Positions 7,432 to 14,992 of a stretch of DNA of 64,000 nt are shown here, piece after piece (the stretch's first letter is position 1; every line of letters begins with the position of its first letter). This stretch comes from Comamonas avium. GTDB taxonomy: Bacteria > Pseudomonadota > Gammaproteobacteria > Burkholderiales > Burkholderiaceae_C. The stretch spans positions 172,392-236,391 of the forward strand of contig NZ_JACSQK010000005.1 of NCBI RefSeq assembly GCF_014836675.1. The letters run 5' to 3'. Under the pieces are notes generated by a model. It made no database searches. It was given only the letters and a program-made list of their open reading frames with translations, and had not been told where the DNA came from. A program made the position numbers and the translations under genes.

Positions 7432-8879
7432 AAAGTTTGCGCTGGAGGCTGCTTGCCACGCTGGGCATTGCCATCTTTGTGCTGTGGAGCAGCATGGCCG
7501 CCTGGATGTTCACCAGCATCCGGCGTGAATTGATCAGTGTTCTGGATGACCGGCTGATCGCTTCGACACGCATGGTGGCCGGGATTGTTCAGCAGTTTTC
7601 ACACGAACAAATACAGTCAGCGAGCGTGCCAGGCAAACATGTGGATCTGACCTCGGTGATTGCCCGAGATGGTGTGGCATGTGAGGTCAGTCTGGTGCGC
7701 GCAGAGGTGGAATTGCTGCCGCTTGCGCGCACAGAAAACAGCCCTGGTTTTGATAGCCTGCAGGGCACAGGTTTTGGGCGCATCGACAAGGGTGGAAAGC
7801 TTTGGCGCACTTACGTTCTGGAAGAAAACGGTATCCGTATTGCAACGGCAGATCGTATTGATGTGCGAGAGGGGCTGGTTCAGTCGTTTGCCTACGCCAT
7901 GGTGCTGCCGTTTGCCATGGCATTGCTGGGGCTGCTGGCCATCACGTGGTGGGCATGCACGAAGGGGCTGGAGCCGTTAAGGCGTCTGCAGCACACCCTG
8001 GCCAAACGACCTCCGCAAGATGGCACGCCGATTGAAGACGGCAGAGACATTGAAGAGCTGGCGCCCATGGTCAACAGCTTGAATGCATTACTGCTGCGCA
8101 TGAACGCAACCATTGAGCATGAAAGGCGCTGGACTGCCGATGCCGCCCATGAGCTGCGCACCCCCCTGACCGCCATCAAGACGCATGTGCAAGTCACGCA
8201 ATTGCTGGTGCAGCGTGAATTGAAACTCATGCCAGGACAAAGCTGTCTGGCAGCCGAGCAGATACAGCAGTCGCTGGAATACACCATGTCAGGCATCACA
8301 CACATGCATGACACCCTGGAGCAACTGCTGATGCTGGCGCGGGTGGAAAGTGGCAGCGCCCTGGATACGCGCAAGCTCAGCGGCATCGCCATTGTTGGTG
8401 CTTTTGAGCGCGCTTGTGAGCAATCCCAGCAGCACGCGGCAGAGCAAGGCCATACCGCCCAGCTTCAGGCGCAGGTGTCTCCTGGCGCGCCACAGGACTG
8501 GCAGTCATGGCAGGTGGCATTGCCCGCGCCATTGCTGGTGTGCGCGGTCAGCAATCTTGTCGATAACGCATTGCGCCACCACCAGGGCCAAGAGCCCGTG
8601 ACAGCGCATCTGGAGCTGCAGGAGCAGGCTGGCCAGGTTTGCATCAGCATTCGTGACCATGGGCCGGGCATGTCGCAAGCCGAGTGTGAACAGGCGTTGC
8701 GACGTTTTTGGCGGAAAAACCCGTCCAGTCAGGGCAGTGGTCTGGGCCTGACGATTGTTCAGCGCATCGTGGACAGTGTGCAGGGGCACCTGACTGTGCA
8801 GCCAGCGCCGGGCGGTGGTTTGAAGGTGCACTTGCACCTGCCCGTGGTGCTTTGCCAATCCGCAGAGTGCGCAGCCTAG
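7428..8879 (+). CDS. QseC-type sensor histidine kinase
   Basis: This is a 483-residue membrane kinase. A first membrane helix lies near residues 10-30, a periplasmic region extends to about residue 145, a second helix (VLPFAMALLGLLAITW) follows, then a HAMP-like linker. The HisKA box is HELRTPLTAIKTH, carrying the phospho-accepting His. HATPase motifs follow: SNLVDNALRHH (N box), IRDHGPGMS (G1) and GSGLGLTIVQRIV (G2). The architecture is that of QseC/TctE. It partners the regulator gene it overlaps. It has no periplasmic substrate-binding domain like that of TtrS, so if it senses tetrathionate it does so differently. Confidence 0.9.
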   Translation: MKSLRWRLLATLGIAIFVLWSSMAAWMFTSIRRELISVLDDRLIASTRMVAGIVQQFSHEQIQSASVPGKHVDLTSVIARDGVACEVSLVRAEVELLPLARTENSPGFDSLQGTGFGRIDKGGKLWRTYVLEENGIRIATADRIDVREGLVQSFAYAMVLPFAMALLGLLAITWWACTKGLEPLRRLQHTLAKRPPQDGTPIEDGRDIEELAPMVNSLNALLLRMNATIEHERRWTADAAHELRTPLTAIKTHVQVTQLLVQRELKLMPGQSCLAAEQIQQSLEYTMSGITHMHDTLEQLLMLARVESGSALDTRKLSGIAIVGAFERACEQSQQHAAEQGHTAQLQAQVSPGAPQDWQSWQVALPAPLLVCAVSNLVDNALRHHQGQEPVTAHLELQEQAGQVCISIRDHGPGMSQAECEQALRRFWRKNPSSQGSGLGLTIVQRIVDSVQGHLTVQPAPGGGLKVHLHLPVVLCQSAECAA

Positions 8880-8895
8880 AGCGCCACAGAAAATG

Positions 8896-8965
8896 AATGT
8901 GCACAAAATAAATGCGCACAAAAGCTATCCCCGAAAAAGCAATTCCTGCAAAAGCAATTCCCTCA
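8896..8965. repeat. Short tandem array with a 15-bp period
   Basis: Two imperfect units (AATGTGCACAAAATA at 8896 and AATGCGCACAAAAGC at 8911) run into three units with the same period (AAAGCTATCCCCGAA at 8921, AAAGCAATTCCTGCA at 8936, AAAGCAATTCCCTCA at 8951). The array starts 17 bp after the kinase stop codon. Read as protein, the last three units give K-A-I-P-E, K-A-I-P-A and K-A-I-P-S, but no convincing gene contains them. Confidence 0.7.
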
Positions 8966-9017
8966 AGGGTCCGGCCTGCACACAGCTGCTCAGCTGGCAG
9001 TGACGGAATGGCTGCTA

Positions 9018-9056
9018 CAGGCCAGAGTCGGGAGCAGCCCCCCTCTGTCTGGCCTG
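9018..9056. terminator. Possible hairpin between convergent genes
   Basis: CAGGCCAGA (9018-9026) pairs with TCTGGCCTG (9048-9056) across a 21-nt loop in the convergent gap between the kinase gene and dkgB. There is no T run on either side, so terminator function is uncertain. Confidence 0.3.
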
Positions 9057-9078
9057 AGGCAGCAAGGCAAAGCGTTCA

Positions 9079-9882
9079 TCAATCCCAGTCGGGCGCCAGA
9101 CCTTCTGGGTTGACCTCGCGGCCATTGCGATCGAGCGTGGCAATCAGCGCCATGTCCTGTGCATCGAGCTTGAGGTCACGGGCCAGCAGGTTGCTGCTCA
9201 GATTTTCACGCTTGGTCGACGATGGAATCACCGCATAGCCCAGTTGAAGTGCCCATGCCAGTGCCACCTGTGCCACGGTAGCGTGGTGTTTTTCGGCAAT
9301 CGTTGCCAGCACCGGGTCTTTGAGCACCTTGCCATACGCCAGGGTCATGTACGACGTCACAGCAATGCCTTGCTCTTTGAGATAAGCCGTCAGCTTGTGG
9401 CTCTGCAGGTAGGGGCTCAGCTCTATTTGATTGGTGGCAATTTCGTCTTTGCCCACCACGGCGATGGCCTGCTGCGTCAGCGCAATATTGAAGTTGGAAA
9501 TACCGATCTGGCGTGTCAGACCCAGCGCCTTGGCTTCGGCCAGTGCTTCCATGTATTGGGGCAGTGGCACGCCATTGCCGGGCGCGGGCCAGTGAATCAG
9601 CGTCAGATCGACAGAGTCAGTACGCAGTTTCTCCAGGCTTTCACGCAGGCTGGATACCAGCTTGGTTTTGGCGTAGTTGGCTGTCCAGATTTTGGTGGTG
9701 ATGAACAGTTCGCTACGGGGAACGCCGCTTTCGGCAATGGCTTGCCCAACTTCGGCTTCGTTGCCATAGATTTGTGCGGTGTCGACCGCGCGGTAGCCTA
9801 CGTCCAGTGCATTGCGCACCGAGTCAATTGCGCTCTGGCCGGTCAGACGGAAAGTACCAACACCAAAGGAAGGGATGCCCAT
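9079..9882 (-). CDS. dkgB: Aldo/keto reductase, DkgB-like (2,5-diketo-gluconate reductase)
   Basis: The 267 residues equal the length of E. coli DkgB, and the two proteins agree along most of their length, for example [54 protein letters not shown] and the C-terminal EGLAPDWD. The aldo/keto reductase tetrad is visible: Asp and Tyr in DTAQIYGN, Lys in TTKIW and His in LIHWP. The enzyme uses NADPH to reduce 2,5-diketo-D-gluconate and small reactive aldehydes such as methylglyoxal. It precedes no other minus-strand gene closely. The MFS gene lies 223 bp upstream, a gap with nothing I recognise. Confidence 0.88.
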   Translation of the reverse strand: MGIPSFGVGTFRLTGQSAIDSVRNALDVGYRAVDTAQIYGNEAEVGQAIAESGVPRSELFITTKIWTANYAKTKLVSSLRESLEKLRTDSVDLTLIHWPAPGNGVPLPQYMEALAEAKALGLTRQIGISNFNIALTQQAIAVVGKDEIATNQIELSPYLQSHKLTAYLKEQGIAVTSYMTLAYGKVLKDPVLATIAEKHHATVAQVALAWALQLGYAVIPSSTKRENLSSNLLARDLKLDAQDMALIATLDRNGREVNPEGLAPDWD

Positions 9883-10105
9883 GGAAAACTCCTAAATGAG
9901 AAAAGTCAGTTGAGTGAAAAAAAAATGGCTTGAAACCAGACGCAGTGCGGCTGCGATCAATCCCGTGTTTCGCTATGAATGCCGGTGGGCCGGCTCCATA
10001 GTTGTTGATGAAGTCTGGGACTTCCTCCGTATTTTTGAAACTGCAGCCAATGCCTGCGAAGGTCTGGCACCTGCAAGAAAAGTTGTTGAGGGCATGTCCA
10101 TCGGC

Positions 10106-11269
10106 TTATGCGCATTGCTTTGCTTCGCGGCGATGCATGCTGCCCAGCCATACCAGTGCCAGTCCGCCTGCGGCAAGTGCGGCCCCTACCCAAGGCACGG
10201 CCGCATAACCCAGGCCCTGACCAATCACCATGCCACCCAGTGCCGCACCGACTGCATTGCCCAGATTGAATGCACCGACGTTGACCGAAGAGGCCAGGCC
10301 AGGTGCCTGAGATGCTGCTTGCATCACCCGCATCTGCACGGGTGGGACGATGCCAAAAGCGGCGGCCCCCCAGAAGACCAGTCCGATAGCGGCCCCGGTA
10401 TGGGTGGTCAGCAGCATGGGCAGCAAGAGCATGGTCAGTGCAAGGGAGGCAAGAATCAGCTTGGTGGCACCATCGAGTGACCAGTCAGCCAGACGGCCAC
10501 CCAGGCTGTTGCCCAGCGTGAATCCAACGCCAATCAGCACCAGAGCGAAAGCCACAAAATCCGGGCTGGCCTGGGTCAGCTCAGTGAGCATGGGGGCGAT
10601 GTAGGTGTAAAGCGTAAACATGGCGGCAGAACCCAGCACGGTGGTGCCCATGGCCAGCAGCACTTCTGGGCGTACCAGTACTTTGAGTTCACGGCGCACA
10701 TCGGGGCGTGTACCGGGCATGCCCTTGGGCAGGGCTGCCCACAGCGCTGCCATGGTGATCAGGCCCAATATGGCCGTGCCACCAAAAGCCACCCGCCAGC
10801 CCACTTGCTGGCCGATCCAGGTTGCAGCAGGCACGCCGCCAATATTGGCAACCGTCAGGCCCATGAACATGGCGGCAATGGCTCTGGCCTGCTTGTCTTT
10901 GGGCACCACGCTGGCCGCTACCACGGCACCGATACCAAAGAAGGCACCGTGGTTCAGGCTGGTAAACAGACGTGACAACAGCAAGGTGGTATAGCTGGGG
11001 GCAAAGGCAGACAGCAAGTTGCCAATGGTGAAGATGAGCATCAGCGATATCAGCGCGGTGCGTTTTCCGAAGCGGCTGAACAGCAGCGTCATGACTGGCG
11101 CGCCCACCATGACACCGATGGCGTAGGCCGACACCAGCATGCCAGCCGTGGGAATACTGACTTGCACACCATCGGCAATGACGGGCAGCAAGCCCATGGG
11201 CGTGAATTCGGTGGTGCCAATGGCAAATGCGCCAATGGCCAGAGCGAAAAGAGCAACTGAAGATTTCAT
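10106..11269 (-). CDS. MFS drug/metabolite exporter (DHA1, AraJ/PbuE-like)
   Basis: This 387-residue transporter has twelve predicted helices. The N-terminus FAIGTTEFTPMGLLPVIADG and the loop RFGKRTAL after helix 2 are typical of DHA1-family exporters close to AraJ, NepI and PbuE. The C-terminus ends in the cytoplasm with a short basic tail (RREAKQCA). It is divergent from a LysR gene starting at 11345, with a candidate operator between them, so it is probably that regulator's target. The exported substrate cannot be deduced. Confidence 0.88.
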   Translation of the reverse strand: MKSSVALFALAIGAFAIGTTEFTPMGLLPVIADGVQVSIPTAGMLVSAYAIGVMVGAPVMTLLFSRFGKRTALISLMLIFTIGNLLSAFAPSYTTLLLSRLFTSLNHGAFFGIGAVVAASVVPKDKQARAIAAMFMGLTVANIGGVPAATWIGQQVGWRVAFGGTAILGLITMAALWAALPKGMPGTRPDVRRELKVLVRPEVLLAMGTTVLGSAAMFTLYTYIAPMLTELTQASPDFVAFALVLIGVGFTLGNSLGGRLADWSLDGATKLILASLALTMLLLPMLLTTHTGAAIGLVFWGAAAFGIVPPVQMRVMQAASQAPGLASSVNVGAFNLGNAVGAALGGMVIGQGLGYAAVPWVGAALAAGGLALVWLGSMHRREAKQCA

Positions 11270-11312
11270 GGGGCTCAGTGTGCCCGGTTAATATTTGTAG
11301 ATTAAGCCTTGT

Positions 11313-11333
11313 ATTCAATAAATTATTTTGAAT
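11313..11333. promoter_or_regulatory. Candidate LysR operator between divergent genes
   Basis: ATTCAA (11313-11318) and TTGAAT (11328-11333) form an interrupted palindrome with a 9-bp AT-rich centre, the shape of a LysR T-N11-A site. It lies in the 75-bp gap between the MFS exporter and the LysR regulator gene. Confidence 0.45.
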
Positions 11334-11344
11334 TAAATTCAACA

Positions 11345-12247
11345 ATGAAAACTACCCTGGATGAACTGCAAGCTTTTGCTGCCGTGGTCGATACGGGTTC
11401 GATCACTGCCGCCTCAGAGTTGCTGGGGCTGACCATCTCGGCCACCAGCCGCACGCTGGGCAGGCTGGAAAAAAAGCTGCAAACCACCCTGCTGCGGCGC
11501 ACGACACGGCGGCTGGAGCTGACGGAGGAGGGGGCTTTGTTTTTGCAGCGTGCGCGGGACATCATTGCAGCGGTGGACGATGCCGAAGAGCAAATGGCCG
11601 CCAGACGCATCCGTCCTGCAGGGCGGCTGCGCGTGGATGCCGCCACGCCTTTCATGCTGCATGTGCTTGTGCCGCTGCTTGAGAGTTTTCGTGACAGGTA
11701 CCCCGAGGTAGAGCTGGAACTGACATCCAACGAAGGTTTTGTGGACTTGCTGGAAAAGCGCACAGATGTGGCGTTTCGCATTGGCGCACTCAAAGATTCC
11801 ACGCTGCATGCACGCCCTGTCGGCATGAGCCGTTTGCGCGTGCTGGCCAGCCCCGGCTATCTACAGCGGCACGGCACGCCCACTGCACTCGATCACCTGG
11901 GACAACATATCCTGCTGGGGTTTTCTCAGCCTGAGACCTTGAACGATTGGCCTTTGCGTGATGCCGATGGCAACGTGCTGCACATTCAGCCCAGCGTTGC
12001 CTCCTCCAGTGGCGAAATACTGCGCCACATGGCACTGGCAGGGCTGGGCATTGTGTGCCTGTCAGATTTCATGACGCACCAAGATCGCAGCGCTGGCACG
12101 CTGGTGCCCCTTCTGGCGCAACAGACGCTGGATGTGTGCCAGCCGATCAATGCGGTGTACTACCGCAATACGGCGCTGGCAGCGCGCATTACCTGCTTTG
12201 TAAATCACGTGGTGGAGTCACTGGGCGAGCGCCCCTTCTGTGAGTGA
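11345..12247 (+). CDS. LysR-family transcriptional regulator
   Basis: It has 300 residues from MKTTLDELQAF. An in-frame codon 36 bp earlier would begin inside the probable operator, so I prefer 11345. The HTH covers about residues 5-62 (FAAVVDTGSITAASELLGLT, SRTLGRLEKKL, LLRRTTRRLELTEEG), followed by a type 2 periplasmic-binding-like effector domain starting near PAGRLRVDAA. It is close to the DmlR/YafC-type LysR group. In E. coli yafC neighbours dkgB, and the same association is seen here with an exporter gene inserted between them. It likely controls the divergent MFS exporter. Confidence 0.9.
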   Translation: MKTTLDELQAFAAVVDTGSITAASELLGLTISATSRTLGRLEKKLQTTLLRRTTRRLELTEEGALFLQRARDIIAAVDDAEEQMAARRIRPAGRLRVDAATPFMLHVLVPLLESFRDRYPEVELELTSNEGFVDLLEKRTDVAFRIGALKDSTLHARPVGMSRLRVLASPGYLQRHGTPTALDHLGQHILLGFSQPETLNDWPLRDADGNVLHIQPSVASSSGEILRHMALAGLGIVCLSDFMTHQDRSAGTLVPLLAQQTLDVCQPINAVYYRNTALAARITCFVNHVVESLGERPFCE

Positions 12248-12413
12248 AGGGCTCTTTTTGCCCGTGCGTCATCTGCGTGGCCGTATCGGTGGCATGCCCT
12301 GTTTCGCTCTACACGCGGCTGGAAGGCTCTCTGGCGTGCTGTACTGATTTTGAACTGATCTAGAGGGGGCCACGCGCCATCTATGATTGCGTAGCTTTTT
12401 TTCGAGTTTGCCT

Positions 12414-13343
12414 GTGAATTCTCCCTCTCGGCCTGTGGCCTACCTTTGTCTGGCGCTGAGCATGGCGCTGGTTGGCAGCTATGTGGCGCTGTCCAAGCCG
12501 CTGGCGGCATTGTTTCCGGTGCTGCTGCTGGCCTGGCTGCGTTTTGGTATCGGGGTTGTTGCGATGGCACGCTGGCTGCGCAAGCAAGCTGATGAAGCGC
12601 CACTGAACGGCCGCACCAAGCGGTTGCTGTTTCTGGAATCTTTCTTTGGCAACTTCTTATTCACGGTGTGCATGGTCACGGGCGTGAGCTTGACCAGTGC
12701 TGTTACTGCAGGCGTCACCATGGCGTCCATTCCCGTGGCGGTGGCAGTGCTGAGCTGGCTGATTTTGCGTGAGCAGATTGCCCGGCGCACCTGGGCTGCT
12801 GTGGCGCTGGCCGTGGCGGGCATTGCCTTGTACGCCGTGGCCAAGCCACAAGATGCCGCAGCAGACCAGCCTTATGCATGGCTGGGGCAACTGTTATTGC
12901 TGGCCGCCGTGCTGTGTGAGGCCATGTACGCCGTGATCGGCAAGCAGCTGACCGCCACGCTGTCCCCCAAGCGCATCAGCGCCATCATCAATCTGTGGGG
13001 TTTTTTACTGTCAACCCCGTTCGGGCTGTATCTGGCGTGGCACTTTGATTTTGGTGGTGTCAGCCTGTCCATGTGGACGCTGCTGCTGTTTTACGCCTTG
13101 GCAGCCTGTGTGTGGACGGTCTGGCTGTGGATGACCGGATTGCGTGCCGTACCGGCTGCACAGGCCGGTATTTTTACGGTCATGCTGCCCATCAGCACTG
13201 CCCTGGTCGGCATGCTGGTGCTGGGTGAACACATCAGCCAGCTGCAATTGCTGGCGCTGGGCGTTGCGCTGCTGGGCGTACTGGTGGCGACATGGCCGGT
13301 CAAGCCCCGCAAACAGCCGGTCAACCACATCTTTAAGCCATGA
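12414..13343 (+). CDS. DMT-superfamily transporter (EamA domains)
   Basis: About 309 residues from a GTG at 12414 (MNSPSRPVAYLCLALSMALV); an in-frame TTG at 12387 would add nine residues, and neither start has a strong Shine-Dalgarno. Ten hydrophobic segments form two EamA repeats, roughly residues 10-140 and 155-295. The C-terminal tail is basic (PVKPRKQPVNHIFKP). Members export amino acids, nucleobases or drugs; the substrate is unknown. The stop overlaps the cutA start by 4 bp, so the two genes are co-transcribed. Confidence 0.85.
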   Translation: MNSPSRPVAYLCLALSMALVGSYVALSKPLAALFPVLLLAWLRFGIGVVAMARWLRKQADEAPLNGRTKRLLFLESFFGNFLFTVCMVTGVSLTSAVTAGVTMASIPVAVAVLSWLILREQIARRTWAAVALAVAGIALYAVAKPQDAAADQPYAWLGQLLLLAAVLCEAMYAVIGKQLTATLSPKRISAIINLWGFLLSTPFGLYLAWHFDFGGVSLSMWTLLLFYALAACVWTVWLWMTGLRAVPAAQAGIFTVMLPISTALVGMLVLGEHISQLQLLALGVALLGVLVATWPVKPRKQPVNHIFKP

Positions 13344-13684
13344 CATTGCCCCTCTTACTCGCACCGGTTGCCATCGTGACCACCACTGTGGGTACGCAGG
13401 CCCAGGCCCAGCAACTGGCGCAAGACGCCATCCACAGCAACCTGGCCGCCTGCGCGCAACTGGAGGCAATCACTTCGCACTATCAGTGGCAGGGCCGTCT
13501 GGAGCACAGTGCCGAATGGCGCGTGGTTTTCAAAACCGTGCCCGATGCGGTGCAGGCACTGTGGCAGTGGCTGCAGGCTGCCCACCCTTATGAGGTGCCG
13601 CAACTGTTGCTGCGTACCGAGCAAGCCGATGCCGCTTATGCCGCGTGGGTGAATGCCAATGTTGTAATAAATAAGAGCTACTAA
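13340..13684 (+). CDS. cutA: CutA1 divalent-cation tolerance protein
   Basis: This 114-residue protein has the CutA1 fold signature: VAIVTTTVGTQAQAQQLAQ near the start, NLAACAQLE, YQWQGRLE, WRVVFKTV, and HPYEVPQLL toward the end. CutA is a small trimeric cytosolic protein linked to copper tolerance in E. coli, with an uncertain mechanism. It overlaps the transporter gene before it by 4 bp. Its last codons (AAG AGC TAC TAA) lie in the left arm of a dispersed repeat element, so that element provides the stop codon and the final residues. Confidence 0.9.
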   Translation: MTLPLLLAPVAIVTTTVGTQAQAQQLAQDAIHSNLAACAQLEAITSHYQWQGRLEHSAEWRVVFKTVPDAVQALWQWLQAAHPYEVPQLLLRTEQADAAYAAWVNANVVINKSY

Positions 13685-13752
13685 CGCTTATACAACAACG
13701 ATTTCAGTATTAAAACTATCTGAAAACGTTTGTGGCTGTGCGTTGGTAGCTC
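13675..13752. repeat. Dispersed nested inverted repeat, long form, copy 1
   Basis: The outer arms GAGCTACTAACGC (13675-13687) and GCGTTGGTAGCTC (13740-13752) pair with one wobble. The inner arms AACGATTTCAG (13697-13707) and CTGAAAACGTT (13720-13730) pair with one mismatch. The same nested design recurs at 30226-30302, and a short form occurs at 18550-18592. The left arm contains the cutA stop. Confidence 0.75.
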
Positions 13753-13763
13753 CTAAAAACAAG

Positions 13764-13785
13764 AGCCCCGCAATGCGGGGCTTTT
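13764..13785. terminator. Bidirectional intrinsic terminator between cutA and ftsY
   Basis: AGCCCCGC (13764-13771), loop AAT, GCGGGGCT (13775-13782), then TTTT. On the minus strand the same stem is followed by CTTGTTTTT, so it can end both convergent transcripts. Confidence 0.9.
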
Positions 13786-13804
13786 GTTTGGACGGGCATC
13801 AGCC

Positions 13805-14965
13805 TTAAGCCAGCAGGGCCTGGGCAAACTCTTTGGCGCTGAAGGTTTCCAGGTCTTGCACTTTCTCGCCCACTCCGATGAAGTACACGGGAATGGGGCG
13901 CTCTTGTGCAATCGCAGCCAGCACGCCGCCCTTGGCGGTGCCGTCCAGCTTGGTCACGATCAGGCCGGTCAGGCCCAGCGCCTCGTCAAACGCCTTGACC
14001 TGGTTGAGTGCGTTCTGCCCCGTGTTGCCGTCAATCACCAGCAGCACCTCATGCGGCGCAGAGCTATCGGCCTTGCTGATCACGCGCTTGATTTTTCTCA
14101 GCTCTTCCATCAGGTGCAGCTGCGTGGGCAGGCGGCCTGCGGTATCTACCAGCACCACATCTTTCTTGCGGGCCTTGCCAGCGCTGACTGCGTCAAAGCT
14201 GACTGCAGCGGGGTCGCCACCGGCCTGGCTGATGATCTCCACGGTGTTGCGCGTGGCCCAGACACCCAGCTGTTCGCGCGCAGCTGCGCGGAACGTGTCG
14301 GCAGCAGCCAGCAGTACGGACTGATCGTTGTCGGCCAGATGTTTGGTGAGCTTGCCAATGGATGTTGTCTTACCTGCACCGTTGACGCCGGCCACCATGA
14401 TCACGGTGGGCGTGTGCTTGCCGATGGTCAGAGGCCTTTCCAGGGGTTGCAGCAGATCGGCCAAGGCATCGGCGAGCAGCGCTTTCACGGCGGCAGGATC
14501 GGAGGCTTTGCTGTCTTTGACGCGATGTTTGAGGTCATCGAGCAGATGCATGGTGGCTTTCACACCGGTATCTGCCATCAAAAGGGCGTCTTCCAGCTCC
14601 TCATATAAGGCATCATCAATCTTGGTCCCGGTAAACACGGTGGTGATACTGGAGCCCGTTTTGCGCAGGCCTGCTTTGAGCCGGTCCATCCAGCCTTTGC
14701 GCTCGCCAGCCGCTTCGGGCTTGGCTTGCGGTTCAGGGGCTTGCTCAAAGACTTCAGACTCTGGTGCGACACTGGCAGGAACTTCTTCCTTGTCACCCAT
14801 TCCGAAGGTATTGCGCAGCCAGCCACCGACAGCGTCGGTTTTGGCAGCGGGTGCAGATATCTCCTCGTGCGCGGGGACAGAGGTGGTAGGTGCGACGGTC
14901 TCAGACTGCGCAAGCGCAGGAGCCACGTCGGCTTGTGGGACTTTTTTCTTGAAAAAACTGAACAT
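13805..14965 (-). CDS. ftsY: Signal recognition particle receptor FtsY
   Basis: I place the start at 14965 (MFSFFKKK), giving 386 residues; an in-frame ATG eight codons earlier is possible. Residues 1-85 form the low-complexity A domain, rich in Ala, Pro and Glu. The NG GTPase domain follows: GVNGAGKTTSIGKL (P-loop), DTFRAAAREQL, VDTAGRLPTQ, TKLDGTAKGG and the C-terminal FIGVGE, DLETF. FtsY docks Ffh-bound ribosomes at the inner membrane. The start codon is only 27 bp from that of the divergent M16 peptidase gene, so the two promoters must overlap or reach into each other. Confidence 0.95.
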   Translation of the reverse strand: MFSFFKKKVPQADVAPALAQSETVAPTTSVPAHEEISAPAAKTDAVGGWLRNTFGMGDKEEVPASVAPESEVFEQAPEPQAKPEAAGERKGWMDRLKAGLRKTGSSITTVFTGTKIDDALYEELEDALLMADTGVKATMHLLDDLKHRVKDSKASDPAAVKALLADALADLLQPLERPLTIGKHTPTVIMVAGVNGAGKTTSIGKLTKHLADNDQSVLLAAADTFRAAAREQLGVWATRNTVEIISQAGGDPAAVSFDAVSAGKARKKDVVLVDTAGRLPTQLHLMEELRKIKRVISKADSSAPHEVLLVIDGNTGQNALNQVKAFDEALGLTGLIVTKLDGTAKGGVLAAIAQERPIPVYFIGVGEKVQDLETFSAKEFAQALLA

Positions 14966-14992
14966 TGGCGGGTTCTTAGAATCCTGCATTCT

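Noticed and set aside
8912-9238. 108-codon frame starting with K-A-I-P repeats
   Set aside because: It runs from the tandem array into the antisense of dkgB, has no Shine-Dalgarno and no family match, so I keep only the DNA repeat.
9914-10480. 188-codon open frame on the plus strand over the end of the MFS exporter gene
   Set aside because: It is Cys/His-rich antisense sequence without a domain, and the MFS gene on the other strand is unambiguous.
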